Assembly: GCA_025449115.1 (NCBI GenBank)
Contig: JAHLKC010000006.1
Coordinates: 207,501 to 271,500 of the forward strand
From: Chytridium lagenaria
Taxonomy: Eukaryota; Chytridiomycota; Chytridiomycetes; Chytridiales; Chytridiaceae
Reading direction: 5' to 3'
DNA length: 64,000 bases
Positions within the stretch are counted from its first letter, which is position 1. Every line of letters starts with the position of its first letter. Below the pieces are notes generated by a model, which ran no database searches, was not told where the DNA came from, and saw nothing but the letters and a program-made list of their open reading frames with translations. Position numbers and translations under genes: made by a program. Positions 23,901 to 36,975 of this stretch are shown here, one piece after another.

Positions 23901-26900
23901 CGTTGGCTTCTGGGGATAGTGGTCTGCCTTTGGATAACTTGATGGCTTATTTTGAGCATGGCCTGGGTGTTTCACCGCCTCTATTTTCAAAGGCTTCGTC
24001 GGAAGAAAAGTTTGTAAAAGGGCAGTTGCATTTACGGCGGGAGCTTGAGAATGCTATAATGGATGGACGGTTGAGGCCTATTAGTTCCTTTGAGATTTTG
24101 CCGCAACAGAGTGTTCAAGTGATTCTTGTGATGAGGGTAAATGGAGATAATAGGCCAAATATTCAGGTAGGAGAAAATCACCTGTGAGATGTTGACTCGA
24201 GGATTAGAGTAAACCGAGAAAATTAGATGCAAAGATTTTTATTCGACTCGCAGACTTTGATCGTTCTATCCAGCAACCACAATTTGAGCAATTGCTCCAG
24301 AGTGATTTGAGTCAAATTCCCGTCCGAGAGTTGATGATTCGGTGTTCTCTTTGTCGCTCCATCATGGAGTTGGGCCAAAAGTATATTAATTTTGGAAGCC
24401 TGGACAAGAATGAGCCTCGCACGAAAACTATCGTTCTGAGAAATAAGAGCGAGGCGCCTTTACTCTACGCTATTCGAAAGACAGGGTCAATTGCATCTGG
24501 TGATCTGATTATTGGTGAGGGGCGGTCTGGTGTCATTAGGGGCCACGGCAAGAAAGAGGTCGAATTTATTTTGATCCTTCTCTGGCTGGCCTGTTTCATG
24601 AACGCGTTACAATCGAAAACGTTCAGGATAGAAATAATGATCAAGTCTTGTCGGTGAAGGCCAATATTAGAAATCCCACAAAGTTCCATCTCGAGACTTC
24701 ATCGCTTGACTTTGGGATTTACTTCTGGGACAAAGGTCGCGACCTCAATTTATCACCATCTCGAACATCAGCAACAAACAGGCTCGCACACTCGAGATTC
24801 GGCTTGATAAAGATTCTGTTAAGTACGGCAATGTAGTGGTTCAGGTTGAGTTTGAATTAATTGATAACTCGACCGACCCTGAGTCCTATGCAAACTCTGC
24901 GTTGTCGTCGGCTGATAGTGATGCGATGAGTAGTCGGAATCGGAAACGCCGGCCAACAGTTCTATTGTCGCCAGATGCCGAAGAAAAGATCGAGTCGATG
25001 GAGCAGAAGCTTAAGATTGCAGAGAGGAAACAGAAGCCGGAGAAGTGCGGAAGTTGAGAGAACAGCTGGAAAAGCTGAAGTCTGGTGGGAATGAAGAATA
25101 TGTGTGAAATCGAGTGACCAAGGTGCAGTAAGAGGATCTGGAGGTATGCAAAAGTACTAAAGTTATTTCATACTAATATTTGTTCTCAGATAGTGGAGAT
25201 ACAAGGACTTCAGAAGGGCCTCCGTTGGCTTTCGACCAGATATGGGCCACGTGAGAACAACCACAAGCGACGATGTGAATCGGAAAAAGGAAGCAATCAC
25301 TGTCATGCTGGAGCCGAGAGTCATAAAAACAGTTGCTGTTTTCTTGACTCTAGGCACCATTAATTTGCTCAGTGAGACCGAAACTCCCACTGTCGTTATC
25401 GGAAAGATATTTGTTAGTGAGCTTCGGAATATTGACACCACCAGAGACATCACGTTCCGCGTTGGCATACCGATAGGAAGGGAAAGCGTTACCTATTGGC
25501 CGTCTTTGTCTAACTTTGGTGAGATCAAAAGCCGCCCGCACTCAATTCTTGGGATGGCTTATGATAAGCTAAGGGATGTCATGTCGCCTATTGTGTACGA
25601 TGGTGACGGTGTTGACGTTCTGCCTACCTCTACTGAACCACTGTGGAAGGTGGAACGGATTTTTATCGACCTTTCGCGTGTCGATAGAAACGAGTGGAAA
25701 GACTGTTACTTCACCGCGATAAGTTTGAGTGATGAGGTCATAACCTTAAGGTTGAAGCTAAGACAGCTTTGTTCGAGTATGACCGGGGCGTGATAGAGCT
25801 ACAGCCGAAAGAGACACGGAAGATATACCTCAAAATCAGGCCTGTGGACACTGGGCAGCAGACTCATGAAGTGTTTGTTCACGATATTAACAGCCTTCAC
25901 CCAAAAGTTTCCGTCACGTTCAGCTTCTACTGTGTTTTGTCATCGTACTTTACATTCAAGTTTGATTCTACCATTGTTCAAGAGCTGGACTTTGGACCTT
26001 GTTACATCAACGTGATGAAGAAGTACGCAAAGGTCGAACCACTGGAAGTTACAAGTACTTCAGATGATACAGTTATCTTTTCGGCGCTTTCAAAATCTTG
26101 CTCAGCAATGTTTGATCTTTTCGGACACAGCTTTAGAGAAACCGGCAAACGATATTCACCTTGCAGCAAAGCAATCGATTATGTTGTATGTTGCATTACA
26201 ACCGTATTACAATAGTACGCAGGCACATAGCTCGACTAAACCAACTGGCACAGTACCTCCAATTGGCGAAATTCGTAGTCTGGTTGGAGGAATACGATTT
26301 ATGGCTTACAAGGTGAAGGCACCTGAGACCCCGGTGACAGAAAGCGGGTCATCGGCCTTTTTGCTCTGCACTCAAGTTTTGAAGTTCACGGCAACCATAG
26401 GCATGTCGCAATTGAGTTTATCACGATCCTTTTTTGATTTTGGTATCGTATTCAAATGCCCGCATCACTTTCAGTCCTCCTTTGACATTATCAACGACAC
26501 CCCACGCCTTCCGCTAGAGTTCTCGCTGAAGAATTCCGATAGAATCTCGCTATCATGTTCAAAGGGTGTCATTGACGTTCGATCGGAAGGTGAATCGAAG
26601 GGCAGCGAGACAGGAAAGCAAACCATCGACTTCCAATTGAATGTATCGTCTTGGGGCTACATCTTTGATCAGATCTCTATCGTGAACGAAAACAATCCTT
26701 CCCAAAACCTGGTGGTGAATTTGAATGCTTTTGCCAATATCGGGTGGCTTAAGCTCTACGGCCTTCAGACAGCTGTGATCAGCGAAAATCATGAATGGTG
26801 AAATGGCTGGTTGGGATAAAGAAGGCGATTTGTTCCCGGAAATCGTCTGGAACGATATTTACGTCTCATTTCACATGTCCGCTGAAAATTTTCCGGGGGG

Positions 26901-29900
26901 TGATTCAAAGCAACGCCTCATCCTTCAAAGAAAGGGCCGCTCGGAGTTGCTGCCTATGTACGAGAAGTCTTTTGAAGTTGAGAACGTCACGATGAATTAC
27001 TTGAAGTTGTGCCGCGGTCTAACCTTGAAGTTTCGGTTCGATGGGTCGTGGTCAGCGGAAGTGGCTTCATCTTGGAGAAGACGACCTCTGAAAAGGATGA
27101 CTCTGTTTCGCTTTACACCACGACGGCGTCAGGTCTCAACATATGCGGACAGGCGTTGTTCCTGCATCCCAAGCAACGAGCCATGGCTTACGTTACTTGT
27201 CCTTCGCCTCCAATTGTTGATGAAGCCTCTGTGTTGCAGTTAAACCAGGTCGAGGATGTGGGGATTTTGACGTTGGAGAATTTGGAACAGTCTGTTGCTC
27301 TTCAGGCTATCAAATTGAAAACGCTCTACGTCATATCCGTTGGAGAATTGGAGCCATCTTTACTTGATCTGGGTAAGATTGGATACGCCAACAACTGGTC
27401 CGATCTGCCTATACAGTTTTTGATACGAAATCAATCGGACTCGCATCTCTACTACAACTTTGAGTATCTGATTTTATTGAGATTGCTGCTATTGACGATG
27501 ACCCCGGAAATTATGGCGGCAAAATGCAAAGTTCAGCCTCGGGGCTCTCAGACCGTGCGAGCAGTCTTGAGGTGTAGACTTTTGGAGAGCCATCGAGAAA
27601 GCTTACTGAATTTTAAAATCATTATTCACAATCTCTACAATCCTAACAATTCCATGACGTTGAACGTTACGGCAAGTGTTACTTTTCGAGAGTATCGGAT
27701 AGAGAGATTGACAGGTGGTGACTTACTGCTGCACCTTTGCATTACCCTGCCTTGGAGTCGACACCTGCATGTGAAGCATGGTTTTCGATAGCAAATAACG
27801 GAGAATCTGATCTGAGATTTGAGTTTGATGCGGTTCTTTCTCCGGAACTCGCGCCGTTCATTCGTGTTGATTTACTCTCACGATTTTCGAGCTCACCGCT
27901 AAGCGGCATTATTCAAATTGCACCTCACGGTGTCCAAGAGATTCGTGTCATTGTCTGCCCTATTGAAAACAAGCGCTCCCGTCCAACGCCCATCTACTTA
28001 ATCCAGATGGGATTACTTTCGGAATGTTGGCGATCTCAACCTTTACTCAAGGGTCGAACGGAAAGGAAGAAAGGAATGTCGTAGAGAACATCCCAATTAG
28101 AGCAAGAATTCATGAAACGTCTGTTCTGAAGATTTCAAGAGGACGAGTGGAGTTTTCAGCTTTCCAAGTGTCAGACTCTGATGACGACGGGCATACAAAG
28201 GAACTCAAGGAGGAGAAATCTCTATCCTCAAAGCAAAGAGAGAAGGTTGTATTGTCGAATATCTCTGGTGCCGATGTGAGATTTAGGATGGCGGTATCGT
28301 ATCCATTGGAGCTTCAAAAGGGCCTCAGTATATTAAGCATTCAGCCGACGCTAACTGACGTTAATTTATTGGCACCTTTTGAGGAGCTTCCATTGGAAAT
28401 CGCTTTGCAAGATCATCAGCTGAGTGGTCTTTCCGAAGACATTAAAGTTCAGTTTGTTGATTTGGATTCGATATCCAAACATTCTTGCACTCTGCTACTT
28501 GGGTTGGTTGAACGCCCGCATTTGGATCGCAGTGATCATGTTCCAGAACCCATGAACGCAAAGGACGATACAAGTTCTGCCGGCTCTTCCGAGGATAGCA
28601 CTGGCACGATATTGCTCACTAAGACAGTTCAGCCTGGAATGCATGGTAACGGCGTAATCAACGTGGCGAATGAGAACAAGGACGAATTGGGTTTGCAGAA
28701 CAGTTTGGTGGAAACTCCACGAAATGTGACTTTCGGACAACAAAATTCTGATTCCGTTTTGTAAGTGCTTTAATTATGTAAAAGCTTTATTAACCAATGT
28801 AAAGATCTCGCCTGCCTTTCAACGCCCAACTTCATGTCCGTGGATGCAAAAAGGTCTATCATTTTCGCAACCCTACCATGGAGATATTTGGTCTCTTTGA
28901 ACTGGATATTGGGCAGCAGGATATCAATACTGGACCGGTGACGAAGAAGATTGTGCTCGAGAACATATCTTCAGAGCGCATCTCGTATCGTATTCGGTTG
29001 CTTGGCGAACACGACAAGTCGTGGATACAGTTTAGCCGTATTGATGGGACGTTAGAACCGGTTCGCAGCAGTGTTTCCCCTCAACATCCTGCGCCGACCG
29101 GAAGGGATGGTCACAACATCCTGATTACATTAAGCGCAAATCAGCGGGGAAGCTTTTCCACATACATTTTCATTGAGAATGTAGATAATGCCGCAGATAT
29201 ACGCGTGATCAAGATTAGCATGGAGGTGGTCGCAAAGCAGAACTTGCGGAGGCTCACACCACAAGTGACCAATGCAAATAATTCTGATAACGGTACAAGC
29301 TCTGTGTTTGACGTGTTTGTAAGCTGCCTGCAAACTGGGACTGAGAAGAATGTGGACTGCCTTGACATGGGGTTGTTGTTTTTTGGAAACGAATACACGT
29401 CATGGTCGATTGTTATTCGGAATAACGATATCGTCCCACTCGATTTCAGCATAAAGTCGACTCTTCCGCAAGACAGTTCTTCCGAGCTCAACTTTTCATT
29501 CTCAAGGACTTCAGCAAAATTAGTACGCTCCGTCAACGTGCCGGCCGAAAGTGCTGTCCGGCTTTTCCTCCGTTTAAGACTTCGAAATTCTCGCGGAGGA
29601 GGACCTGTAGATGCTTTCGAGCCTTTCTCGGCGGAAATATGCATCAACTGCAGACTTGTCAAGGATTACCAAAAGGTCATTCTTCTTAAAGCCGAATGTG
29701 CAGAACCGAGGTTTGAGGTTCCCATAAAGGACTTTTTGTTCCGTGGTAAGCTGCAGTCATTGCCGTCGATGACGAAGGAGGGGGAGACAGAGACTGTGGT
29801 TGAGTTGGATCCGCCGTTTGTGGAACTTCCGGTGTTGAATTCTTTTGATGAAGATGTGGTCATTGAGGTGTTTAATGACTCGTATTTCTTTGATGTTGAG

Positions 29901-30765
29901 GCTGCGAATGCGAGGAGTAGCCCGGGGGATGTTGTTGCAGCTTTGCATGGGAGCAAGTCGTTTGTTATCGCTGGCGGGACGAGTCGTAATTTGAGGGTGA
30001 ATATTAACGTGGATGAAGTTTTGAAAAGTGAAGAGCTGATACGGAGGGTGAGTTAAAACTGGTCTTGGTCTACTTAATTAGAGGGCTGTTTGTAGATAAT
30101 TGGCTAACAAGGTTTTCTTTCTATGATTTTAGGAGAAATACATATCGGAGCATGCTATTATTTACAGTCGGAAGAGACCTGCCGAAAAATGTCTAGTGAC
30201 GTTCAGATTAAGTTTTGGCAACCTTGACGAATTTCAGGTCAGTTTTTTTTCCTTAATTATCGTTTGTATTTTAGGGGTCGGTTATACTCACTCTTTTTTT
30301 TAAAAGTTTGCTTCGGGACCACGAAGAGCTATGCAGATTTTGGAAACTCGAGCATTCCTTCTTTTCAGAGAACTGAGTACATCTCCTTTCCACCATCTAT
30401 CTGCTGAACATTCTGAGGTAGGAGTTTCATTATCTTCTGCTGAATGCTCACCTCCTCTTTTTATCAGATCCCCGACGTTCTGCTCCTCTACATCCACATT
30501 GTCAGTGAACTCCAATTCTACGCCACTCACGAGCAAGGGGCCGATTTATTCCTCAAGCTAGCCCATCTGCTTTTCAGGTAAAGTCCCTCTCGTTCACTCC
30601 TGTGATACCATCATCTTACGGGTTTTTGTGTTTTTTTTGGTGCTTCGCAGCGGTGTCTTCCACCTCCCAGTCTTTCGCGAACTCTCGTCCTTCCCCATCC
30701 CAGGCATCCGTCGTAACCTTCCTCCAGCTCTTGCACCGTGGACGCTCGAGTTTTTAAACTTTTAA
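20911..30765 (+). CDS. Giant protein with repeated MSP/ASH-like beta-sandwich motifs, function unknown
   Basis: One gene about 9.9 kb long, roughly 3000 residues if all exons are coding. It is built from repeats of the form (L/F)(D/N)(F/L/M)G, about ten residues, a hydrophobic strand, then N-x-S and a second strand. Examples: LEIRNISKHQLTI (21020), YINFGSLDKNEPRTKTIVLR (24382), SFFDFGIVFKCPHHFQSSFD (26430), LLDLGKIGYANN (27362), FELDIGQQDINTG (28898), CLDMGLLFFGNEYTSWSIVI (29358). This is the pattern of MSP/ASH/Hydin-type Ig folds. A charged helical patch (EEKIESMEQKLKIAERKQ, 24980-25035) suggests a coiled coil. C-terminal exons end FRELSSFPIPGIRRNLPPAL and stop at 30765. Start is tentative (MRWRRTKRSEPLFDL). 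Frames break very often between 21.0 and 24.2 kb. No orthologue is recognised; a ciliary, membrane-trafficking or cell-wall role are all open. Confidence 0.6.
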
Positions 30766-31563
30766 CATTTTTCCCTCATGCCCAACCATCCCTTGAACCG
30801 CTGATAGAGTTGACGCGGTTGTTGTTTTCGGATACGCCGTGAACTCTAACCCAACTTTGTCCTATGTCCTTGGTCTTTTTGTAATTTCTAGATTTATTTT
30901 AATGTTTTTGAGTGCGGGGTTGGGGGTGTTGCAGACATATCCTTTTGTTTTTTGTTTTGGTTTTGTTGTGGAGATGAAGGGGGAAGCAAAAAATACATTT
31001 TGACATTTGCTTGGTTGGTAAACTATGATTACTGGTATTATTATTTTTTTTGGAGTAGTTGCCTTTTTACAGATGAGTGGATTTGTGAAAAAGTATGAAG
31101 GGGTGGAACGATTCTAAAAAATGATTCTATTGTACGGATTTGGCATACAGTTATGCGGACGCAAAGATACTCGTGATTTTTATTCCCAAAAAAACCCTCC
31201 ATACATTGCCTACATTTTGTCACTTGTTTTTTTGCGGCAACCATAGAATCACTTTAATCATCTGTAGACTTTGTGGGGACCGACATAACAAGATGGTGAA
31301 AGGTAAAAGACGGATGTGATAACATGAAAGACGAGGGGTGGGTGAGGAAATCATTGGAATCCCATGAAAAAAAAGGAATGGAAATGTTCAAGACTTGATA
31401 AGAGACGTGATGGAATCAACAAATAAGAAGAAAAACAGGGGGATCCATTGAAACAAGTAAAACAAAAGGAAGAGGGGTTTTAAGAGCTTTTTTTTGGAGA
31501 CAAAAACAGCAGAAAAAATAGTAAAAACGCGAAATGAAAAGAAAGAAAAAGATTCACATACTT
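30766..31563. other. Intergenic stretch
   Basis: Convergent 3' flanks of the giant gene and the RRM-like gene. A+T-rich with several A and T runs (for example 31571-31592). No coding frame of interest. Confidence 0.6.
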
Positions 31564-33135
31564 TCAAGTTACAAAAAAAACAAAAAGAAAAAAATGTGGA
31601 CGCGTTTTCGCTCGATTCAAGAAAACGATACTTTTTTTCTTGATGACACGTTCCCCCGTTGTCGTCATCCCATTCGCCTGTTCCGGATCAGAGGTCAACG
31701 TCCCCCTCATCCAATGTTCCAAATCCACAGGTACCTCAAAGTTCTGCCCCCCCACAGAGATGTCAACCAAAAAAAACAAACTCAACAAACTTTACCAGTT
31801 TCATCAGAATGTTGCGTTTCTGGTGGTACGTTAAAAAAGACATGCATATGGTGCATCGGATGTATCGCGTTTGGAGGTGATGACAGAGGGGGGAGGTTTA
31901 TCCCAGGTTTCGGCGTCGGTGGTCAAGTCTGTGAGCCCTGTGGGGATTTTTATAGCGGTGATGGGTGGGTGGGGGCCTTACAATAAGTCATTGCGAAACT
32001 GTGGGTGGGGGTTGTTAGAACGATGTGGAGGGAGGACGTGTTTACATTTGATCTGATTCGTAGGAGGAGGTTTTGATGTGGTTGGGATCGACTTTGGAGA
32101 GAAAGCTGAGCATGTTTTCGTGTGTGGAGATGAAATCCTTTGGCTGGTGTGCGTGTTTGTTTGTTTTTTTTTTCGGAATGGGGAACAGTAAACTGGTTCA
32201 TATTTGAAGTTTAAACATTTAACTTACTGATCTGTCATGATCTGTATTTTCAACGCCTCAAGATCCATGTCCACTTCACTTTCTAAAGCAAATGAAAAAA
32301 ACATGAGAAGAATAGATAAATGTAAAAACACACAACCCAAAAACCAAAACAAAAACAAAAACAAAAACAAAACAAAATAACATTAAAGCATTGAAAAAAA
32401 CCAAACCTTCATTTCTTGACGTCATGAAAAACCCTACAATCCTCGCCGCATATGGATGCATAATGGCGAGTCGCTCATGGTGATCAGTATTGTAAAATGA
32501 TTTCTTAAGATCCGCCTAATGTGTGAGTTCAGGGAACGGAGGGAAACAGACCTGATTGCTCCAGTTGATGGTGACGGGGGATTCGCGGATTAATTGGGTG
32601 GATTTGAGTTCAATAGCGCGTAGGGCTATCGCGTAGGATGGGAATTCCTTTACGATATGAGTTGCGGGATAAAGAGGCGTGAGGGGTTTACCACGAAACA
32701 AGAGGTTCCGTCGGTTCGAAGATGTGGACGCCCTGACGGATTTGTTAGATTTTGAATTGAGTTGAGCTCACGTTTGTGTATGAAGGTGGGAGATGGCCGA
32801 CCATGACCTTTTTTTTTTTATCAAGTTGTCAACAACCCATGTGCGCGGGGAAAAACAACAAACCGGGAGTGGATGGAAAAAGTCCTCAATGTCATTTTCG
32901 GCGACATCTTTGGGGAGATTGGTGAGGAGGAGAACGGCAAACTGGAGGTGTCTGAGAAATCAAAGGAAGCAAAGATGTCGATGGGTTGTTGGAGGAGGAG
33001 GGGTGGGGGGGTTGTGGTGATGAGGGTGGGGGGACTGTGGGTGGGGAGGGTTGGGATTGAAGTGACGCTTTGGCCAATGGTGGGGATGGTTGGGTAGGGC
33101 TTGGGAGAGCTGGGTGAGATGTGGCCTCCAAGCAT
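31564..33135 (-). CDS. Putative RRM-domain protein, otherwise unrecognised
   Basis: A multi-exon minus-strand gene assembled by eye. Pieces in order: proline-rich start MLGGHISPSSPKPYPTIP (33135); an RRM-like beta1-alpha1 segment VLLLTNLPKDVAENDIEDFF (about 32935-32876); after introns, VHIFRTDGTSCFV (near 32720) joined to EFPSYAIALRAIELKSTQLI and PVTINWSNQ (32645-32555), which resembles the end of an RRM. Then HHERLAIMHPYAARIVGFFM (32485-32425), VDMDLEALKIQIMTDQ (32275-32225), KDFISTHENMLSFLSKVDPN (32135-32075), and NFEVPVDLEHWMRGTL (31745-31695). I cannot name the family. The true start, stop and exon borders are uncertain, and the RRM call rests on pattern only. Confidence 0.4.
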
Positions 33136-33510
33136 GGTTAAGTATGGGAAAGGGTGAGAGTCTTTTTTATTTTATTGGAGTTTTTTCTCACGATATTTTT
33201 ATTTTGTCAAAGACTGTGCCCCCCTCGGGGTGAGTGCACGTTGCGTATCAGAGAAGGTTTTATTCTTTCAAAAATCGTAGACAGTACGTTGTTAAGGATG
33301 TCAAAAAAGGAGTTAACGAACCGAGACCGAAATGAAAAGGGAATGAACGGTCGAAAACATAGCAAAATAAATCAAAGGAAGAAGAAAGTCGTCACAATAG
33401 TGGACGGAAAAAACACCATGAACATAAAAAACACCATGAACATAGAACATTCAAAATGAAGTAAGATAGAAATAATGCATTTGGAAAGGGGAAGTGAATG
33501 GTAAAATGTC

Positions 33511-35375
33511 TCAAGTGGACTTGGTAAGCGGCCTGCGCTCTGTTTACGAGAAAAATAAAGTGTTAGCGATTTATTGCAAAGGTCTTTTCAATAAATAGAT
33601 AAAAGGAGGGGTTACCTTTCCAAGTTTTGACTTCGCTCAACTTTACAGGAACAAAGATACCATCCGGGAATTCCTCGGACGTGGCAAATGTGACCGTCTT
33701 GAGAGGGATAAGACCCACCACCATCGTGGTTCTATTTAGGCCGTAACCACTCCCATCCTGATATGCCTGATATTTGAAAGCATGATAAAATAAATCAGAA
33801 TTAGCATATCACCATGCGCAAAACAGTATAAAAATTCGGGGAAAACAACAAACTCACCTCAAAGACAATGACAGTATTTCCAGGGTAAACATCTAATTCA
33901 TTGGGTTTCTGTGCAGCATAATAACTAACAGCGATTCCAATGAGCCCATTCACCACCGTATCATCCTGTTGGGCTTGTTCCAACTGCTCCTGTCTCCGTT
34001 TCTCCATTGGCGACAAGACAATCCTGCGTTCCGCTTTTTTAACCTCTTTGGGGAAAGTAGCTATTGGAGCGCGGATGGAAGGCACCCAAGACCATGCAGC
34101 AGAGCTCGCCGTAGATCTTTCCGTCATGGTCTCGAGATGCGCAGCGTTCTCCAGAAACCGTAATGAGGAGGGTGGGGAAAGGGACATGCCAAACTCGTCA
34201 GATGAATCCCCAATGGTCTCTGCTTCAATTCTGGCTTGAGCCTCGGCGATGAGAAGAGCGGTCATGGCGGCTGTAGGGGGTTGGGAGGGGAATGTGTTGG
34301 ATGCGGTGGTGGAACGGATGAGAGGTTTCGGAGAATTCATGATGGCATCTCGGGGGAGGAAGACAATGCTTGGAGGCGCGGCACTTGATGTGGAGGCTGG
34401 CGAGTTTCGTCCAGAGACGACGGCGGAGGGTAAGCCGTCGATGGGAGATGGGGAATGACGTGAGGTCTGGGAATCACCAGCGAATCTCGATTGAGCGATA
34501 GCGAGAGCAGAGGCGTCGGGTGAACGGAATGGGTTACCCTGCAAAAAATTTGGTTGTTGAGAAGAGACAATGGGGACACTGCCCACGTCCGATGCTAAGG
34601 TGGGAGCGCGAGCAAGGCCGTCCGTTCCATGGAAATTTGACCCGAATGAGGCGGTCGGGGCTGGTGGGGAGGGTTTACTGGAAAAGGTGGGGAAGACACG
34701 AACGGTAGATGCAGAGTGAGAGGTGTGGAGTGGTTCGTGACGGCGAATGGCATCGTCCGTGCCGTTCATAAAAGCAGCTGGGGGCAGGGTGGTGGTGACA
34801 TTGTGTTCCTTTCGAGTCGTGGTGGTAGTGGGTTTTGGAGGGGAAGAGGCAAAGTGTATTGACGAGGAAGCTTTTCAGCGTCGACTTCAAGACCAAATCG
34901 CTGAAGTGCGGCGATACTCATTTCGTTGTAGGCGGCACGGGGGGCGGAAGAATGGAGCTTCCAACTGAGCTTCGCTTGTTGTGTTGTTGTTAAAAGCCCA
35001 AGGGAACCATCCAGAGGAAGAGTCATTTCGATGCTGCATCATTTCTGCTGTAGAGGCCTTTTCTTGATGTGAAGGGCAGACTCTATGCTTCCTTCTTCGA
35101 GCACCACACCATTCTGTGGAGCCATGCGATAGATGCTCTTCACTCTCCCCAATCCAGAAGCGGCATTACCGTCCATGATCTTTCGATGCTTTAGAGGAGT
35201 ACGGGTTTGCAAGTCTGTAGCGCTCAAGCTCTTGAACCTCGCCTGTTTCGCCTCCCCAGTAACTCTTGAATGTGATTCCAACCCCACCACACAGCAACAC
35301 CAAAGCCAATGACACCAGCGACCAGTATGATGGCTATACCAGAAGCACAATGAGAGAACGTGTTGCTGGATCCAT
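33511..35375 (-). CDS. Single-pass membrane protein with C-terminal SH3 domain
   Basis: Starts MDPATRSLIVLLV at 35375, followed one frame over by a hydrophobic helix IILVAGVIGFGVAVWWGW (35330-35275), so the N-terminus is a membrane anchor or signal anchor. A long low-complexity Ser/Pro/Thr region follows (34770-34100), then an SH3 domain: GIAVSYYAAQKPNELDVYPG, NTVIVFE, and after an intron YQDGSGYGLN and MVVGLIPLKTVTF (ALYDY-like start, GLIP in place of GLFP). The last exon gives ERRPLTKST with stop at 33511-33513. It may act as a membrane scaffold, comparable in layout to fungal Fus1-type proteins, but sequence identity to any is not claimed. Frames slip near 35337, 35250 and 35040. Confidence 0.7.
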
Positions 35376-36975
35376 TTCTCTCTTTCTTTCTTTCTTGTGT
35401 TGATGAATGAATGAATGTCTACTGTCTACCGTCTCTCTCTCTCTCTCTCTCTCTATCTCATATATCTATCTACCAATCCGTCTATAATATTATCTATTAC
35501 TTTGTATTTATTTATTAGGTTATGTCATATACATATAAAAAAATAATTTTTTTATCATACAATTATTAATGTGCATATTAATTATTAATAATATAATAAG
35601 AATTAAAATATTTTATTTAGTTACAGGGGTAGTTACACAAAGAGTACAACATATGTTACACAGCAGCGCGTCTGTCTGTCTGCTTGTGATAAGTTTGCCG
35701 CTGTTATTAAACAGTTAATTAATGATAAATACTATATACTATTAATGATAAATAGAATATGCCATCCGCAATCCCTTCCGCTTTACTCTTTTTGGCTGGC
35801 CATTAGACGATGGGACCGTTGTCGCTTCCGCTGCTGTTTTGTTTGGTACACGTGTTAAATTACTTCCGTCGTCTAATTTACGTTGGCCTGGTGGTGACCA
35901 TGGTAGAGGTATTTATTGAGAAGTTGGGTCATGCGGGAGTAATCCCTTGTTGATATTCTTACTAAAGGATAGGGAGCTGGCGGAGAATCCTTTTTATTTG
36001 TTTTGTCCTACAGTTATAACACTCCTGCTTCGTTCTCTAGTTCTGTTATAGAGAAGCGCAGGTGGGGTTGTTGTTGTTCTTCATAAAAATATAGAGTTCT
36101 CATGTGTTAACAAGAAACACAGTTGCCGAGTTATTTCTCTCGTAAAAAGAAAAGAAGTGTTAGAAAGATCTGGCACAGATGTCACCACAAATCTCGTGTT
36201 AGAACGCACAAATGTTGTTGGTGAAAAAATATACGGTTCACCTTCGTCAACAACAGCACCCAAAATTACTTAATCACGACCAACCCTTCCCAACGTCACG
36301 GAGAACAAAATTCCGTATAAAAGGTACATAACTTGTATGTACGTAAATGAAAACTACATTCCATATATTCAAAACAGCCCCACGGCCTAACAGTAAATAA
36401 TTTAAGAGCCCACGTCTATAGCTGCAAGATAGCTCTGAATTCAACAGGATACAGGATCATCCCCAAGGAACGTTCTCATTAGCAAGCACTAGAACAAAGC
36501 GACACAACGCCGAGGCTAACACACACCGTTCCAAGTGGTATTTGTGGGAGTCAGGATAAGGGGAACCATACCTTGAAGAAACGAGCAGCGCGAGAAAGCA
36601 AATATGTATGAATCCGATGGTAAATACTTCAGCATGGTAATATCCCCTCACAGTAAATACAAAGTCCATTAATAAAACCCGAAACATTTTCAGGGAATTG
36701 TCAAGAGAAATTCCTCAAAATGTCCAGATCGTTCGGACACAAATTGACCTCCCCGGAGATTTTATATGGAGATTATGGGCGTGCAGGGTACCAAATTTGA
36801 ATTTCAGTCTCTCTCTCGCTGCCAAAAAAATATTTGTAAAAACGAAGACCTTTTTTTTAAACGGTTTCGTCGATTTTGTGAAGCTTCCAGCAGAACCAAG
36901 CCAATACCGGCAACCACTTCATGAAACGGCCATTCCAACCCCTCCGCCTCCGCTTCCATCCCTCTTCCTTACCTC
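35376..36975. other. Gene-free stretch with CT microsatellite
   Basis: About 1.6 kb between divergently transcribed genes. Contains a CT dinucleotide run (about 35431-35454), an A+T-rich zone (35455-35770) and no coding frame with family similarity on either strand. It probably holds both promoters. Confidence 0.6.
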
